Made by a program: the position numbers and the translations under genes
The notes under the pieces: generated by a model
Seen by the model: only the letters and a program-made list of their open reading frames with translations
Told to the model about the DNA's origin: nothing
The model's database searches: none
From: Bacteroidales bacterium UBA4293
GTDB taxonomy: Bacteria; Bacteroidota; Bacteroidia; Bacteroidales; Bacteroidaceae
Length of the DNA stretch: 64,000 nt
NCBI GenBank assembly: GCA_002395835.1
Contig: DGVD01000020.1
Span: 1-64,000, forward strand
Reading direction: 5' to 3'
Part shown: in pieces, positions 7,964 through 17,008 of the stretch
Numbering within the stretch: position 1 is the stretch's first letter
Layout: each line of letters opens with the position of its first letter

Positions 7964-10327
7964 TTAGTAATAAGCCCCTTCAGTAATATCTTTTAGTTTT
8001 AAGTTCTTGTAAACAAGACAATAGTCAGCACCATAAGTGGTTTCCTCATATAAAAAACCGATAGAGCCATCGGCTTGTTGTATCATTGTGGAATAAGCCG
8101 AATCCATGTCCGTTATTTTATATGGTCCTCTCCAATTTGAAGCCAAATTAAGGGATGAAATGCTTACCTTGTCGTCTAATTCCTTATAATAAATCCCTAC
8201 ATTCTTGCGTTCAGGACCTAAAGGAACAGACTGCAATATCAGATGTGTAGCTTTACCATCTTTAACCCTCTTTGCTGGAAGAACAAGAATTTCACCATTT
8301 GTAGCATTATTTTCTGCTATAGTTCCATCATTTTCTGCTCCTGAAAATGTGACTTTGTCCCAATGTCCTTTACCAGACTTCACATCAGAAAAGGTATAGA
8401 CATTAAAATATCTACCTCCACGAACACGACTACTCAAAATCAAACGTCCATCTGGTAGTTCTTCACACTTTGATTCATCACCGTTAGGAGCAGGTAAGAT
8501 ATTTATATCTCCCAATGCTTTCCATGTATTTCCAAAATCATCGGAATATATCACCCTATTTCCATTCGGTCTTGCAGAAAGTGAAACATATAGACGATAA
8601 TGAGAGCCAACTTTTACTGTACGGCTTTGAAAGATACGTCCAGAACTAAAAAACAAACTTTGAACAGGTCCTAAAGAACTTTTATCGAACAAGGAATAAA
8701 TAGATTCTGTTATTTCCTTAAACTTTGTCCAAGTTTTACCATTATCATGGCTCCTCATCAAGGCTACCCTATTCGGATTCTGACGAGTTGTAGTTGGAGC
8801 TGTGTAGACTGTTTCACCACAAACAGTAACCAATAGGACTTCGTTACTTTCTCTATCAGCGACTAATGCTGCATCACCAAACCCACAATCTACGGCTCCA
8901 TGAATTCCTGAACCCCTAGCAACTAGAAACTCCTTTCCCCAGGTTTTACCATAGTCGGAAGACAAACGACCATGAATATCAATCCTTCCAAAACCTATGT
9001 CTAATTTACAATATCTATAATCTGTTAAGGCTAAGACATCACCATCTGAAGTAGAAGCGATAGCAGGTATCCGATAAGGAATTGTATCTGAAGACGTCGT
9101 TTCAAACAGAATTTCTCTCAACGCAATTTCTTTAAAGACAATTCGTTGACGTCTCCAAGTATATACCACGTACAAATTGCCATTACGGCCTTGAATTATA
9201 CTTGGATAAGAATATTCTCCGATTTTGCTATCTTCCAATGTCAATAATTTATTCCAATGCTTTCCATCTACGGATATAGCTAGACAAAGTGGAGTTCTTG
9301 GACCTCCACTCTGACCCGGTTGAGGTTTGCTGTCGTTATAAGCTATTACATGTCTCCCATCAGCTAAAGTTAAAGCATCAGTTCCAGAATTATTGTTAGG
9401 CAATTCAGACAATTGAACCTTACTCCATGTATCTCCATTATCATTACTATATGTTACAGCTAGCTGTCCGTTTCTGGTTCGTCCGATAGCCTCCAACTGC
9501 CCATCTGGCAAAAACAGGATGCTAGGTTGTATGCACTGAATGGGCATAGCAGCAGGAATACTATCCAACATATTTTCCGTTTGCACACTCATTTCAGCCT
9601 CAATGGGACCCACATATTTCCAAGATTCTCCCTTATCATCTGAAATCTCAAAATGGAATTTCCAACCACCCTTTTCTGTACTAGAAGGATTGATATATCT
9701 ATTCTTTACATATACAGGCTTATTTTTAATTGGCCCTAAAAAATTTTCAGGTAAAGGGATGGGATGGCTCCATGTTTTTCCACCATCTTTTGAACGAATT
9801 TGCCAACCCGTCCAATCTTGCACAAAAGAACCTATCTTATAATAAAGAACTAAATCCCCTCCTGGTATTTGCGTCAAAACCGGATTATAACAAGGTTTAC
9901 GAATCTTAGTACTTATCAAAGGATCTCCTGAATTTTCTGCGGGTTTCATCCACCACTCTTCATGCAATTCCCTCTTTGCAAAATCTTCTAAATCTTTTTG
10001 AGAGAATGCAGATTTTGTATATTCAGTATAAATACCATCTGCCACGACTTTAGGGACAGACCATTCTGTAGATCCCTTCGTCTTTCTAGTCAACCAAATA
10101 TTACAATCAGGAAACCCTTCTTTTAAACCGCCAAAAAAGGCCACAAGCAAATCACCATTATCCAGTTCTACAATAGTGGAAGCATGGCATTCTGGGATTC
10201 TATCATCCCCATTAATAAAGACATCATCAACGATTATTGCATGCGTAGTTTCCACTTGTGCAGTTGAGGAAAGAGAATAAACAATAAAAAATAGAGTGAA
10301 GAATAAGGATTGTACTTTCCAATTCAT
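7964..10327 (-). CDS. Secreted double sialidase-like (BNR) protein
   Basis: A 787-residue exported protein with a signal peptide ending near SSTAQ. It contains two beta-propeller domains. The first, about 30-395, starts with IPECHASTIVELDNGD and resembles the BNR_2 sialidase-like family. The second, about 410-787, starts with YRIPAIA, the RIP motif that carries an arginine of GH33 sialidases. Asp-box repeats are visible in both (SKDGGKTW, SDDKGESW, SNDNGDTW; SSDYGKTW, SHDNGKTW, SDDFGNTW). It probably releases a terminal sugar such as sialic acid, with the second domain the likelier catalyst. The start is the ATG at 10327; the in-frame TTG at 10336 is less likely. Confidence 0.8.
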   Translation of the reverse strand: MNWKVQSLFFTLFFIVYSLSSTAQVETTHAIIVDDVFINGDDRIPECHASTIVELDNGDLLVAFFGGLKEGFPDCNIWLTRKTKGSTEWSVPKVVADGIYTEYTKSAFSQKDLEDFAKRELHEEWWMKPAENSGDPLISTKIRKPCYNPVLTQIPGGDLVLYYKIGSFVQDWTGWQIRSKDGGKTWSHPIPLPENFLGPIKNKPVYVKNRYINPSSTEKGGWKFHFEISDDKGESWKYVGPIEAEMSVQTENMLDSIPAAMPIQCIQPSILFLPDGQLEAIGRTRNGQLAVTYSNDNGDTWSKVQLSELPNNNSGTDALTLADGRHVIAYNDSKPQPGQSGGPRTPLCLAISVDGKHWNKLLTLEDSKIGEYSYPSIIQGRNGNLYVVYTWRRQRIVFKEIALREILFETTSSDTIPYRIPAIASTSDGDVLALTDYRYCKLDIGFGRIDIHGRLSSDYGKTWGKEFLVARGSGIHGAVDCGFGDAALVADRESNEVLLVTVCGETVYTAPTTTRQNPNRVALMRSHDNGKTWTKFKEITESIYSLFDKSSLGPVQSLFFSSGRIFQSRTVKVGSHYRLYVSLSARPNGNRVIYSDDFGNTWKALGDINILPAPNGDESKCEELPDGRLILSSRVRGGRYFNVYTFSDVKSGKGHWDKVTFSGAENDGTIAENNATNGEILVLPAKRVKDGKATHLILQSVPLGPERKNVGIYYKELDDKVSISSLNLASNWRGPYKITDMDSAYSTMIQQADGSIGFLYEETTYGADYCLVYKNLKLKDITEGAYY

Positions 10328-10420
10328 GTGGTACAAGTTAATTAGATTTAATTGCTCACAAATTTAATAAGAAAAAACAAAATACGAACTATCATTTCCT
10401 AAAAATAAATGATTTTGTTC

Positions 10421-10428
10421 TATCTTTG
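10421..10428 (+). promoter_or_regulatory. -7 box of the Porin_10 gene
   Basis: TATCTTTG ends 4 nt before the ATG at 10433, giving an almost leaderless transcript. It decides the start against the in-frame ATG at 10409. Confidence 0.55.
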
Positions 10429-10432
10429 CAAC

Positions 10433-12505
10433 ATGAAAAAGATTATCTACACATTAATTATATTATTCTGTATTAGCGTTCCTTCACTGGCTCAAAACAT
10501 CAATGCCAGAAACAACAATATGAGGAATGCGATGAACAATTCAGAAATCAATTCTGATTCTTTATTAAGGAAAAATAGAATAGATGCAAATACAGTTCCC
10601 CATGAAATACGTGCCTGGAAAATAGATCCTAAACTTGGAGAAGTATTAGCAGCAGATGTAGATACCCTGTTTTTGAATTTTCAAAACAGCAATGAAACCT
10701 ATGGCATGAATGGGGAGTATAATATGTTAGGTAACATGGGTTCTCCCAGATTATCTCGTATTTTCATGAATCGTAAAGCCTCATCTGAGGATTTATTTCT
10801 GGATCCCCTTGATTTTTATATAAGAAAACCTGAAAACACCTTGTTTTATAACACAAAATCTCCATTTACTAATCTTACCTATTATTCAAGTGGAGACCAA
10901 ACTGTAGGAGATGACAGATTCAAAGCATTATTTACCGTAAATGGTAACAAAAGGCTAAATATGGGATTTATATTTGATTATCTCTATGGTAGAGGTTATT
11001 ATCAATATCAAGCTAATTCCTTTTTCAATGGGACCTTGTTTAGCTCTTATTCTGGGAACAAGTATCAAATGCATATGCTTTTTACTGCCAATCATATGAA
11101 ACAAGCTGAAAATGGTGGTATTGAAAATGATGATTTTATCTTGCATCCAGAAAACCTAAGTCAAAGTGTTTCCAGCAATACAATCCCTACCATTTTAAGT
11201 GAGACCTGGAACAGAAATGATACCAGAAATTTCTATCTAACTCACCGATATAATGTAGGATTCTACCGAACTATTCAAGATAGCATTCAAAATGATTCTA
11301 TCCCTCATAGAGAATTTATACCTGTAACAAGTTTTATTCATACATTGCAATTTGATCAAAATCACCATCAATTCATTTCAAGAGATAACATTGACGGTTA
11401 TTTTGCTGACCAATTCTATGCAGATGATACAGACTTTGATGATACAAGATACTATGGCATAAAGAACACCTTTGGAATTCAATTAAAAGAGGGGTTCAAC
11501 AAATGGGCTCAAGCAGGATTAACAGGCTATGTAAAACACAACCTGAGGAGCTATGATCTACCTGAACTTGATGGAGAAGGGGCTGTCTATAGAAAAAAAT
11601 ATAAAGAAAACCTCATCAGTGTAGGAGGAGAACTCCGTAGAGCCCAAGGGAAACATTTGAATTACCTGATTTCTGGAGAAACCACATTAACCGGTGAAGA
11701 TTCTGGAGACTTCAGTGTTAATGCTGATATCAATTTGAAATTCAAGTTGTTCAATGATACCATAAACTTAGCAGCAAGAGGATTTTTCAAAAAGCAAACC
11801 CCATCGTTTTTATTCAGACATTACCATTCTCACTATTTCTGGTGGGACAATGATTTAAACAAAGAAACACGCACTAGAATAGAAGGTACACTGTCTCTCA
11901 AGAGAACAGGGACAACTATAAGGGTTGGAGCAGAGCATATAGATAATTACACATATTTGGATAATCAAAGTGTAGCTAATTATGATTCTGAAGGTACTTT
12001 ATCTGGTTGGAGTCAACGTGCAAACATCGCACAAAATAATGGAAGCATCCAAATATTTACTGCGCAACTGTCACAAAAACTTCACTGGGGTATTCTAAAC
12101 TGGGATAATGAATTGACATTCCAAACAACTAGCAATGAGGATGTTTTACCTCTTCCTAAATTTAATGCCTACAGTAACCTATATCTCAATTTCCATATAG
12201 TCAAGAATGTAATGCGAATGCAAATTGGAGCTGATGCCCGTTACTTCACTAGCTACTATGCACCCGATTATTTACCTGCCCTAGGTCAGTATTATTTACA
12301 AAATAAGGACTCTAGAATTGAAATAGGAGATTACCCTATAATCAATACATATATCAATGCAGAATGGAAACGGACTCGCATTTATGCCATGGTGTTTTAC
12401 CATGTAAACAAAGGTACAGGAAGCAGAAGATATTTCCTTGCTCCTCACTACCCTATAAACCCTATGATTATAAAATTAGGAATTTCCTGGAGTTTTTATG
12501 ATTGA
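10433..12505 (+). CDS. Putative outer membrane porin (Porin_10 family)
   Basis: A 690-residue protein with a signal peptide (MKKIIYTLIILFCISVPSLAQ), then an Asn-rich mature N terminus. A long run of alternating hydrophobic and aromatic beta-strand segments ends with a C-terminal aromatic residue pattern (LGISWSFYD). This fits the Bacteroidetes Porin_10 family of large beta-barrels. The cargo is unknown. The 3' end overlaps the convergent membrane protein gene by 10 bp. Confidence 0.78.
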   Translation: MKKIIYTLIILFCISVPSLAQNINARNNNMRNAMNNSEINSDSLLRKNRIDANTVPHEIRAWKIDPKLGEVLAADVDTLFLNFQNSNETYGMNGEYNMLGNMGSPRLSRIFMNRKASSEDLFLDPLDFYIRKPENTLFYNTKSPFTNLTYYSSGDQTVGDDRFKALFTVNGNKRLNMGFIFDYLYGRGYYQYQANSFFNGTLFSSYSGNKYQMHMLFTANHMKQAENGGIENDDFILHPENLSQSVSSNTIPTILSETWNRNDTRNFYLTHRYNVGFYRTIQDSIQNDSIPHREFIPVTSFIHTLQFDQNHHQFISRDNIDGYFADQFYADDTDFDDTRYYGIKNTFGIQLKEGFNKWAQAGLTGYVKHNLRSYDLPELDGEGAVYRKKYKENLISVGGELRRAQGKHLNYLISGETTLTGEDSGDFSVNADINLKFKLFNDTINLAARGFFKKQTPSFLFRHYHSHYFWWDNDLNKETRTRIEGTLSLKRTGTTIRVGAEHIDNYTYLDNQSVANYDSEGTLSGWSQRANIAQNNGSIQIFTAQLSQKLHWGILNWDNELTFQTTSNEDVLPLPKFNAYSNLYLNFHIVKNVMRMQIGADARYFTSYYAPDYLPALGQYYLQNKDSRIEIGDYPIINTYINAEWKRTRIYAMVFYHVNKGTGSRRYFLAPHYPINPMIIKLGISWSFYD

Positions 12506-13401
12506 TGCGCAAACTTCTCTGAATCTTTTATTCTCAAACGAGTATCAACAGCACCATAAACCATACACCAGCAACTTAAACTAATTGCTAAAAGCAACAA
12601 ATACAAGAAGTTAGAGAAAACTAAAGTGCCGAAATATATAGGAGAAAAATAGCCAGGCAGTATTCCACTATCACCTTCTGCAATACTGATTTGTGCCTTT
12701 ACAAAAATGGTTTCAGCTGTAATTGAAGGTAAAAAGCACAAAAAACCAATTACACTCAAGATGAGCCATAAAACAATAGCAACAGTTATAAAAGAACCGA
12801 GTCCTCTAAGTGTAATTCTAAATGAACGCTTTATAGAGCTCATTAATGAATCAGATATCAAAACATAATCAATGCATTGATTCATCAGCCAAAAATCAAG
12901 GATTATTAAAATAGGAATAGTTAAAATTAAAGTCCATCTAGAAACAGTAAAAAGAATAGCTGCTAATCCTACATAAACTACAAACACAAATAAAACCCAC
13001 AATAAGCACACACAAAATCTTCCCAATTTAGTAATTTTAGGGCACAACAGATAAGTCTTTCTTTTAATTGTAGGCAAAAATCCCTTTTCAATATAGAGAG
13101 CAAAAAGAGTAAAAACTAGAGAATAAAATAAAATCATTCCAAAAGCATAAAGCAATGCAGGAACTCCAATTTTAAGTCCAAAATCACTCATTTCCATTGT
13201 TGTTCCCATAATAAAATCGCCTAAAACACCTACAGTACTGCGACTTAACCAAGCTCCTAAAATGCTAACAAAGAGAATCAAAGGCCACGTAGCCTTCAAT
13301 AGCATAGTGGCTTTTTTCGTGAAGAGGGAAGCCCCATCAGACAATGCTCGTAATGTGGTTCTATAGTCACGAAAAGTTTTAGTCTCTACTGTATTCTCCA
13401 T
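12496..13401 (-). CDS. Multi-pass membrane protein of unknown function
   Basis: A 301-residue protein with about six to seven hydrophobic segments after a soluble N terminus of about 40 residues (MENTVETKTFRDYRTTLRAL). I do not recognise a catalytic motif. Similar Bacteroides proteins are often left as hypothetical membrane proteins. A -7 box TATTTTTG (13431-13438, minus) lies 29 nt upstream of the ATG, so it looks like a single-gene unit, divergent from the oxidoreductase gene. Confidence 0.7.
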   Translation of the reverse strand: MENTVETKTFRDYRTTLRALSDGASLFTKKATMLLKATWPLILFVSILGAWLSRSTVGVLGDFIMGTTMEMSDFGLKIGVPALLYAFGMILFYSLVFTLFALYIEKGFLPTIKRKTYLLCPKITKLGRFCVCLLWVLFVFVVYVGLAAILFTVSRWTLILTIPILIILDFWLMNQCIDYVLISDSLMSSIKRSFRITLRGLGSFITVAIVLWLILSVIGFLCFLPSITAETIFVKAQISIAEGDSGILPGYFSPIYFGTLVFSNFLYLLLLAISLSCWCMVYGAVDTRLRIKDSEKFAHQS

Positions 13402-13430
13402 CTTTATCTTCTTTTTATTTTTTCAAGCAA

Positions 13431-13438
13431 CAAAAATA
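13431..13438 (-). promoter_or_regulatory. -7 box of the membrane protein gene
   Basis: TATTTTTG on the minus strand, 13 bp from the divergent TATATTTG at 13452-13459. Confidence 0.45.
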
Positions 13439-13451
13439 CAACAATTTTTTC

Positions 13452-13459
13452 TATATTTG
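13452..13459 (+). promoter_or_regulatory. -7 box of the Gfo/Idh gene
   Basis: TATATTTG, 30 nt before the ATG at 13490. No TTTG -33 box is obvious. Confidence 0.5.
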
Positions 13460-13489
13460 CATTACTAAATATAAGTATTTGTTAAAGAG

Positions 13490-14485
13490 ATGAAATACGC
13501 AGAGGAAATAGAGCTCCGTTGGGGATTCATCGGATGCGGTGAGGTAACTGAAAAAAAGAGTGGACCAGCATTTGGCATGTTACCAGGGTCAACTATACAT
13601 GCAGTGATGAGCCGAGATGCAGAAAAAGCTCGTTCATATGCAGAAAGACATAATATACCACTCTGGTATACTGATGCACAAGAACTTATAGATGACCCCG
13701 ATATCAATGCTATATACATTGCCACCCCACCATCCTCACATGCAACATTCTCAATTATGGCAATGAAAGCAGGGAAACCTGTATACATAGAAAAACCAAT
13801 GGCAGCCTCTTATTCTGATTGTGCAAGAATAAATAGAGTTTCACAGCAAACAGGAGTACCTTGCTTTGTAGCATATTATCGAAGATATTTACCTTATTTC
13901 CAAAAGATTAAAGAACTATTGTCCAGAAATATTATTGGGAAGATAAATGATGTGCAAATCCGTTTTTCTGTTCCACCAAGAGATTTAGATTACAATCGTG
14001 ATAACCTTCCTTGGCGTCTTCACCCAGACATTGCAGGTGGAGGATATTTCTACGATCTTGCCCCCCATCAACTAGACATTATTCAAGATTATTTCGGTGT
14101 TATATTAGATGCATGGGGATGCTGTGCAAATCGAGCTGGCCTTTACAAAGCTGAAGATACAGTCAGTGCCTGTTTCCGTTTTGAAAATGGTATAATAGGT
14201 TCAGGTTCTTGGTGTTTCGTAGGCCATGAATCAGCAAAAGAAGATAGAATAGAAATTAATGGAGAAAAAGGAAGATTGAATTTTAGCGTATATACTTATG
14301 AGCCTATTACCATCTATACCGAGCGAGGAGTAGAAACCCTTAAAATAGATAATCCAGAATATGTTCAAATGCCAATTATCAAAGCTGTAGTCAATCATCT
14401 ACAAAAAAAGGGTACTTGCACCTGTGATGGAATAAGTGCAACTCCTGTAAATTGGGTAATGGATAAAATCCTAGGTAAAATATAA
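13490..14485 (+). CDS. Gfo/Idh/MocA family NAD(P)-dependent oxidoreductase
   Basis: A 331-residue cytoplasmic dehydrogenase. The N-terminal Rossmann fold starts at WGFIGCGEV; the cofactor-proximal EKPMA segment near residue 102 holds the conserved Lys; and the C-terminal alpha/beta domain contains GGGYFYDLAPHQLDI, the usual substrate-side His motif. Family members oxidise or reduce sugars, inositols or other polyols; the substrate here is unknown. The DUF4421 gene starts 1 nt after its stop, so the two are almost certainly cotranscribed. Confidence 0.88.
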   Translation: MKYAEEIELRWGFIGCGEVTEKKSGPAFGMLPGSTIHAVMSRDAEKARSYAERHNIPLWYTDAQELIDDPDINAIYIATPPSSHATFSIMAMKAGKPVYIEKPMAASYSDCARINRVSQQTGVPCFVAYYRRYLPYFQKIKELLSRNIIGKINDVQIRFSVPPRDLDYNRDNLPWRLHPDIAGGGYFYDLAPHQLDIIQDYFGVILDAWGCCANRAGLYKAEDTVSACFRFENGIIGSGSWCFVGHESAKEDRIEINGEKGRLNFSVYTYEPITIYTERGVETLKIDNPEYVQMPIIKAVVNHLQKKGTCTCDGISATPVNWVMDKILGKI

Positions 14486-14486
14486 T

Positions 14487-15626
14487 ATGAAACAATTTTT
14501 TTTCCTGTTTATTTGCTGTTGTTTCTACCTTAATAATTGCTTTGCTCAAGAGCCATTAGACTCTATCCCCAGAGACTCAAGCTTTATAAAGGCTGTGAAT
14601 GAAACATCGCTATCCAAATTCAGGAAAAAAGAACTTATCAAAGCTTATCTGAAAGGTAAAATTGAGGATTTAAATGATATTGATACAACTTGGATCTCCC
14701 CCAATTATTACAATTTCACTTTCATGATTCAAAATACAAATACATTTGAAAGTTTTTCAGTTGCTAGTACAAGTAATGCCACAATCAATAGAATAGATTT
14801 CTCACCAGCACCTACCCTACGTTTAGGTGCATACTTCGGATGGAGATGGTTATTTTTAGGATACACCTTCAATGTTAATGATATACTTGGGAAGAAACGT
14901 AACAATGAAAAGAAAAACACTGAAGTAGATCTTAGTATATACACAAGTAAAATTGGGATAGACCTTTATTACAGAAAAACTGGAAACAACTTCAAGATTC
15001 AAGAACCAGAAAAATATGCCAGCGATGGAAACACAATAGATGATGATTTCAGTGGGTTAAATATTAAGATGAAAGGCATCAATGTTTATTATATATTCAA
15101 CCATCGATTCTTTTCATTTCCAGCAGCCTATTCTCAGAGCACAGTACAACGTAGAAGTTGCGGTTCATTCAAACTTGGGTTTTCTTACTCACAACATAAA
15201 GTTTCCTTTGATTATACCCTCTTGCCTGTAGCAATTCAAGAAAAAATGAGCGAAGCCATGAAATTCGACCGAGTCTATTACTCGGATTACAATATCAGTT
15301 TTGGGTATGCCTATAATTGGGTCTTCAAATATAATTGGCTTTTGGATGTCTCTTTAACACCAGCTATAGCATATACTCGTTCTCATTTAGAGAGTGATGG
15401 TAATTTTAACCTGTTTAAAGATTTAAGATTTAAGAACCTTAACTTTGATTTGATAACTCGTATAGCACTTGTTTACAATAACACAAAATATTTTGCAGGT
15501 TTAAGTTTCATCTATCATTCATTCAATTATAAGAAAGAACAATTTTCCATAAACAACAGCTTTGGTTCCTTAAATTTTTATGTAGGATTAAACTTCAAGA
15601 AAAAAAAGGAGTACTCGAATTATTAA
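14487..15626 (+). CDS. DUF4421 outer membrane protein
   Basis: A 379-residue exported protein with signal peptide MKQFFFLFICCCFYLNNCFA. After a charged segment of about 60 residues it consists of alternating aromatic and polar strands (LRLGAYFGWRWLFLGYTF, KYFAGLSFIYHSFNY), consistent with a beta-barrel. This matches the DUF4421 family of Bacteroidetes, which has no assigned function. It is coupled to the oxidoreductase gene. Its last codons form one arm of the hairpin at 15607-15638. Confidence 0.72.
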   Translation: MKQFFFLFICCCFYLNNCFAQEPLDSIPRDSSFIKAVNETSLSKFRKKELIKAYLKGKIEDLNDIDTTWISPNYYNFTFMIQNTNTFESFSVASTSNATINRIDFSPAPTLRLGAYFGWRWLFLGYTFNVNDILGKKRNNEKKNTEVDLSIYTSKIGIDLYYRKTGNNFKIQEPEKYASDGNTIDDDFSGLNIKMKGINVYYIFNHRFFSFPAAYSQSTVQRRSCGSFKLGFSYSQHKVSFDYTLLPVAIQEKMSEAMKFDRVYYSDYNISFGYAYNWVFKYNWLLDVSLTPAIAYTRSHLESDGNFNLFKDLRFKNLNFDLITRIALVYNNTKYFAGLSFIYHSFNYKKEQFSINNSFGSLNFYVGLNFKKKKEYSNY

Positions 15627-15638
15627 CTTCTAGTACTC
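15600..15638 (-). terminator. Terminator between DUF4421 gene and ridA
   Basis: Arms GGAGTACT (15607-15614) and AGTACTCC (15631-15638) are perfect complements with a 16-nt loop. On the minus strand the hairpin is followed by seven T, giving a good terminator for dapA-ridA. On the plus strand only a short T run follows. Confidence 0.65.
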
Positions 15639-15659
15639 CAACTTTTATTAGCTTTAATT

Positions 15660-16037
15660 CTATCTTACTGCTATACACTCTATTTCCACCAGTGCGCCCT
15701 TCGGCAAATCTTTTACTGCCATAGCTGAACGACTAGGATATGGAGCTTTAAAAAAACTAGCATAAACCTCATTCATTGGAGCAAAATATTTAATATCTGC
15801 CAAAAAAACTGAAGTTTTTACCACGTTATCCATAGAAAGACCAACTTCTGCAAGAATATTTTTGATATTAGTCAAACTCTGCTTTGCCTGATCTTTAATA
15901 TCATCAGAAATAAATGCACCAGTAGCTGGATCCACAGGAATTTGGCCAGATACAAACACCATTCCATTAGCTTCTATAGCCTGACTATAAGGACCAATTG
16001 CAGCAGGTGCATTGGATGTAGAAATAACCTTCTTCAT
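15660..16037 (-). CDS. ridA: RidA family reactive enamine/imine deaminase
   Basis: A 125-residue protein of the YjgF/YER057c/UK114 family, which hydrolyses reactive enamine and imine intermediates formed by PLP enzymes. Visible hallmarks are GPYSQAI near the N terminus, SGQIPVDP, and the C-terminal YPSRSAMAV with the conserved Arg and EIECIAV. It lies 5 nt downstream of dapA on the same strand, so it is likely cotranscribed. Confidence 0.93.
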   Translation of the reverse strand: MKKVISTSNAPAAIGPYSQAIEANGMVFVSGQIPVDPATGAFISDDIKDQAKQSLTNIKNILAEVGLSMDNVVKTSVFLADIKYFAPMNEVYASFFKAPYPSRSAMAVKDLPKGALVEIECIAVR

Positions 16038-16042
16038 AGTAT

Positions 16043-16936
16043 TTAAAATTTAACATTCAAAGCCTTTACAATTTTACTTATTTTTTCCATTGTTGTTATT
16101 CTTGTAGGAACTAAAGGTAACCTTAGAACATTCTCACAGGCTCCCATTAAATTTAACATAGCCTTTACACCTGCAGGATTCCCATCCACAAACAACAAAC
16201 TAAAAAGTTCAGTAAAACGATGATGAATCGTTAAAGCATTTTTATAATCACCATTTAATGCCAGCCGAACCATTCGACTGAATTCTTTAGGCAAAGCATT
16301 TCCAATAACTGATATTACTCCTACAGCTCCTAACGTAATTAATGGAAAAGTAATACCATCATCACCTGAAATGACATCAAAATTATCTGGTTTGTTTTTA
16401 ATGATATCATCCATCTGTGTAATGTTCCCTGACGCTTCTTTTATAGCTACGATATTATGACAAGTACGAGCCAAACGCAATGTTGTTTCTGCTGTCATAT
16501 TCACACCTGTTCTACCCGGCACGTTATAAAGCACAACTGGAAGAGGTGATGCTTCTGCTATAGCTTTAAAATGCTGATACAAACCGTCCTGGGATGGCTT
16601 ATTGTACATTGGGCACACCGAAAGGATACCGGAATATCCACTTAGGTTATCATTCTTTAAACTGTCTATTACAGCCTGTGTATTATTACCTCCACAGCCA
16701 AGCAACAATGGAATTCTTCCATTCACCTGTTTAACAACTACTCGTTTAATCTGTTCCTTTTCCTCTACTGTGAGGGTTGGAGTCTCTGCTGTAGTTCCTA
16801 ATACACATAAGAAATCTGCACCATTACTTACCAGAGATTCTACCAAACGTATGAGTGCATCATAATCCACATCACCATTCTTTTTAAATGGTGTGATCAA
16901 GGCTACTCCCATTCCTCTAAATACGTTTTGAATCAT
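16043..16936 (-). CDS. dapA: 4-hydroxy-tetrahydrodipicolinate synthase
   Basis: A 297-residue enzyme of lysine and diaminopimelate synthesis that condenses pyruvate with aspartate semialdehyde. The TIM barrel shows GTTAETPTL (pyruvate-binding loop), YNVPGRTG with the catalytic Tyr, and VAIKEASGN with the Schiff-base Lys near residue 165. These fit DapA better than N-acetylneuraminate lyase. The ATG at 16936 was chosen over 16966 because the -7 box TACTTTTG (16964-16971) overlaps the longer start. Confidence 0.93.
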   Translation of the reverse strand: MIQNVFRGMGVALITPFKKNGDVDYDALIRLVESLVSNGADFLCVLGTTAETPTLTVEEKEQIKRVVVKQVNGRIPLLLGCGGNNTQAVIDSLKNDNLSGYSGILSVCPMYNKPSQDGLYQHFKAIAEASPLPVVLYNVPGRTGVNMTAETTLRLARTCHNIVAIKEASGNITQMDDIIKNKPDNFDVISGDDGITFPLITLGAVGVISVIGNALPKEFSRMVRLALNGDYKNALTIHHRFTELFSLLFVDGNPAGVKAMLNLMGACENVLRLPLVPTRITTMEKISKIVKALNVKF

Positions 16937-16963
16937 AAATAAATATCTATTGAAAATCAGGTG

Positions 16964-16996
16964 CAAAAGTACTACAATTTCTACACTTTCACCAAA
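16964..16996 (-). promoter_or_regulatory. Promoter of dapA-ridA
   Basis: On the minus strand, TTTG (16993-16996), a 21-nt spacer, and TACTTTTG (16964-16971). The expected start site is about 20 nt before the dapA ATG. Confidence 0.7.
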
Positions 16997-17008
16997 AAAC
17001 TTTGCATT

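Noticed and set aside
16043..16936. N-acetylneuraminate lyase instead of DapA
   Set aside because: The sialidase-like gene invited this reading, but GTTAETPTL and VPGRTG fit DapA, and the gene is paired with ridA rather than nan genes.
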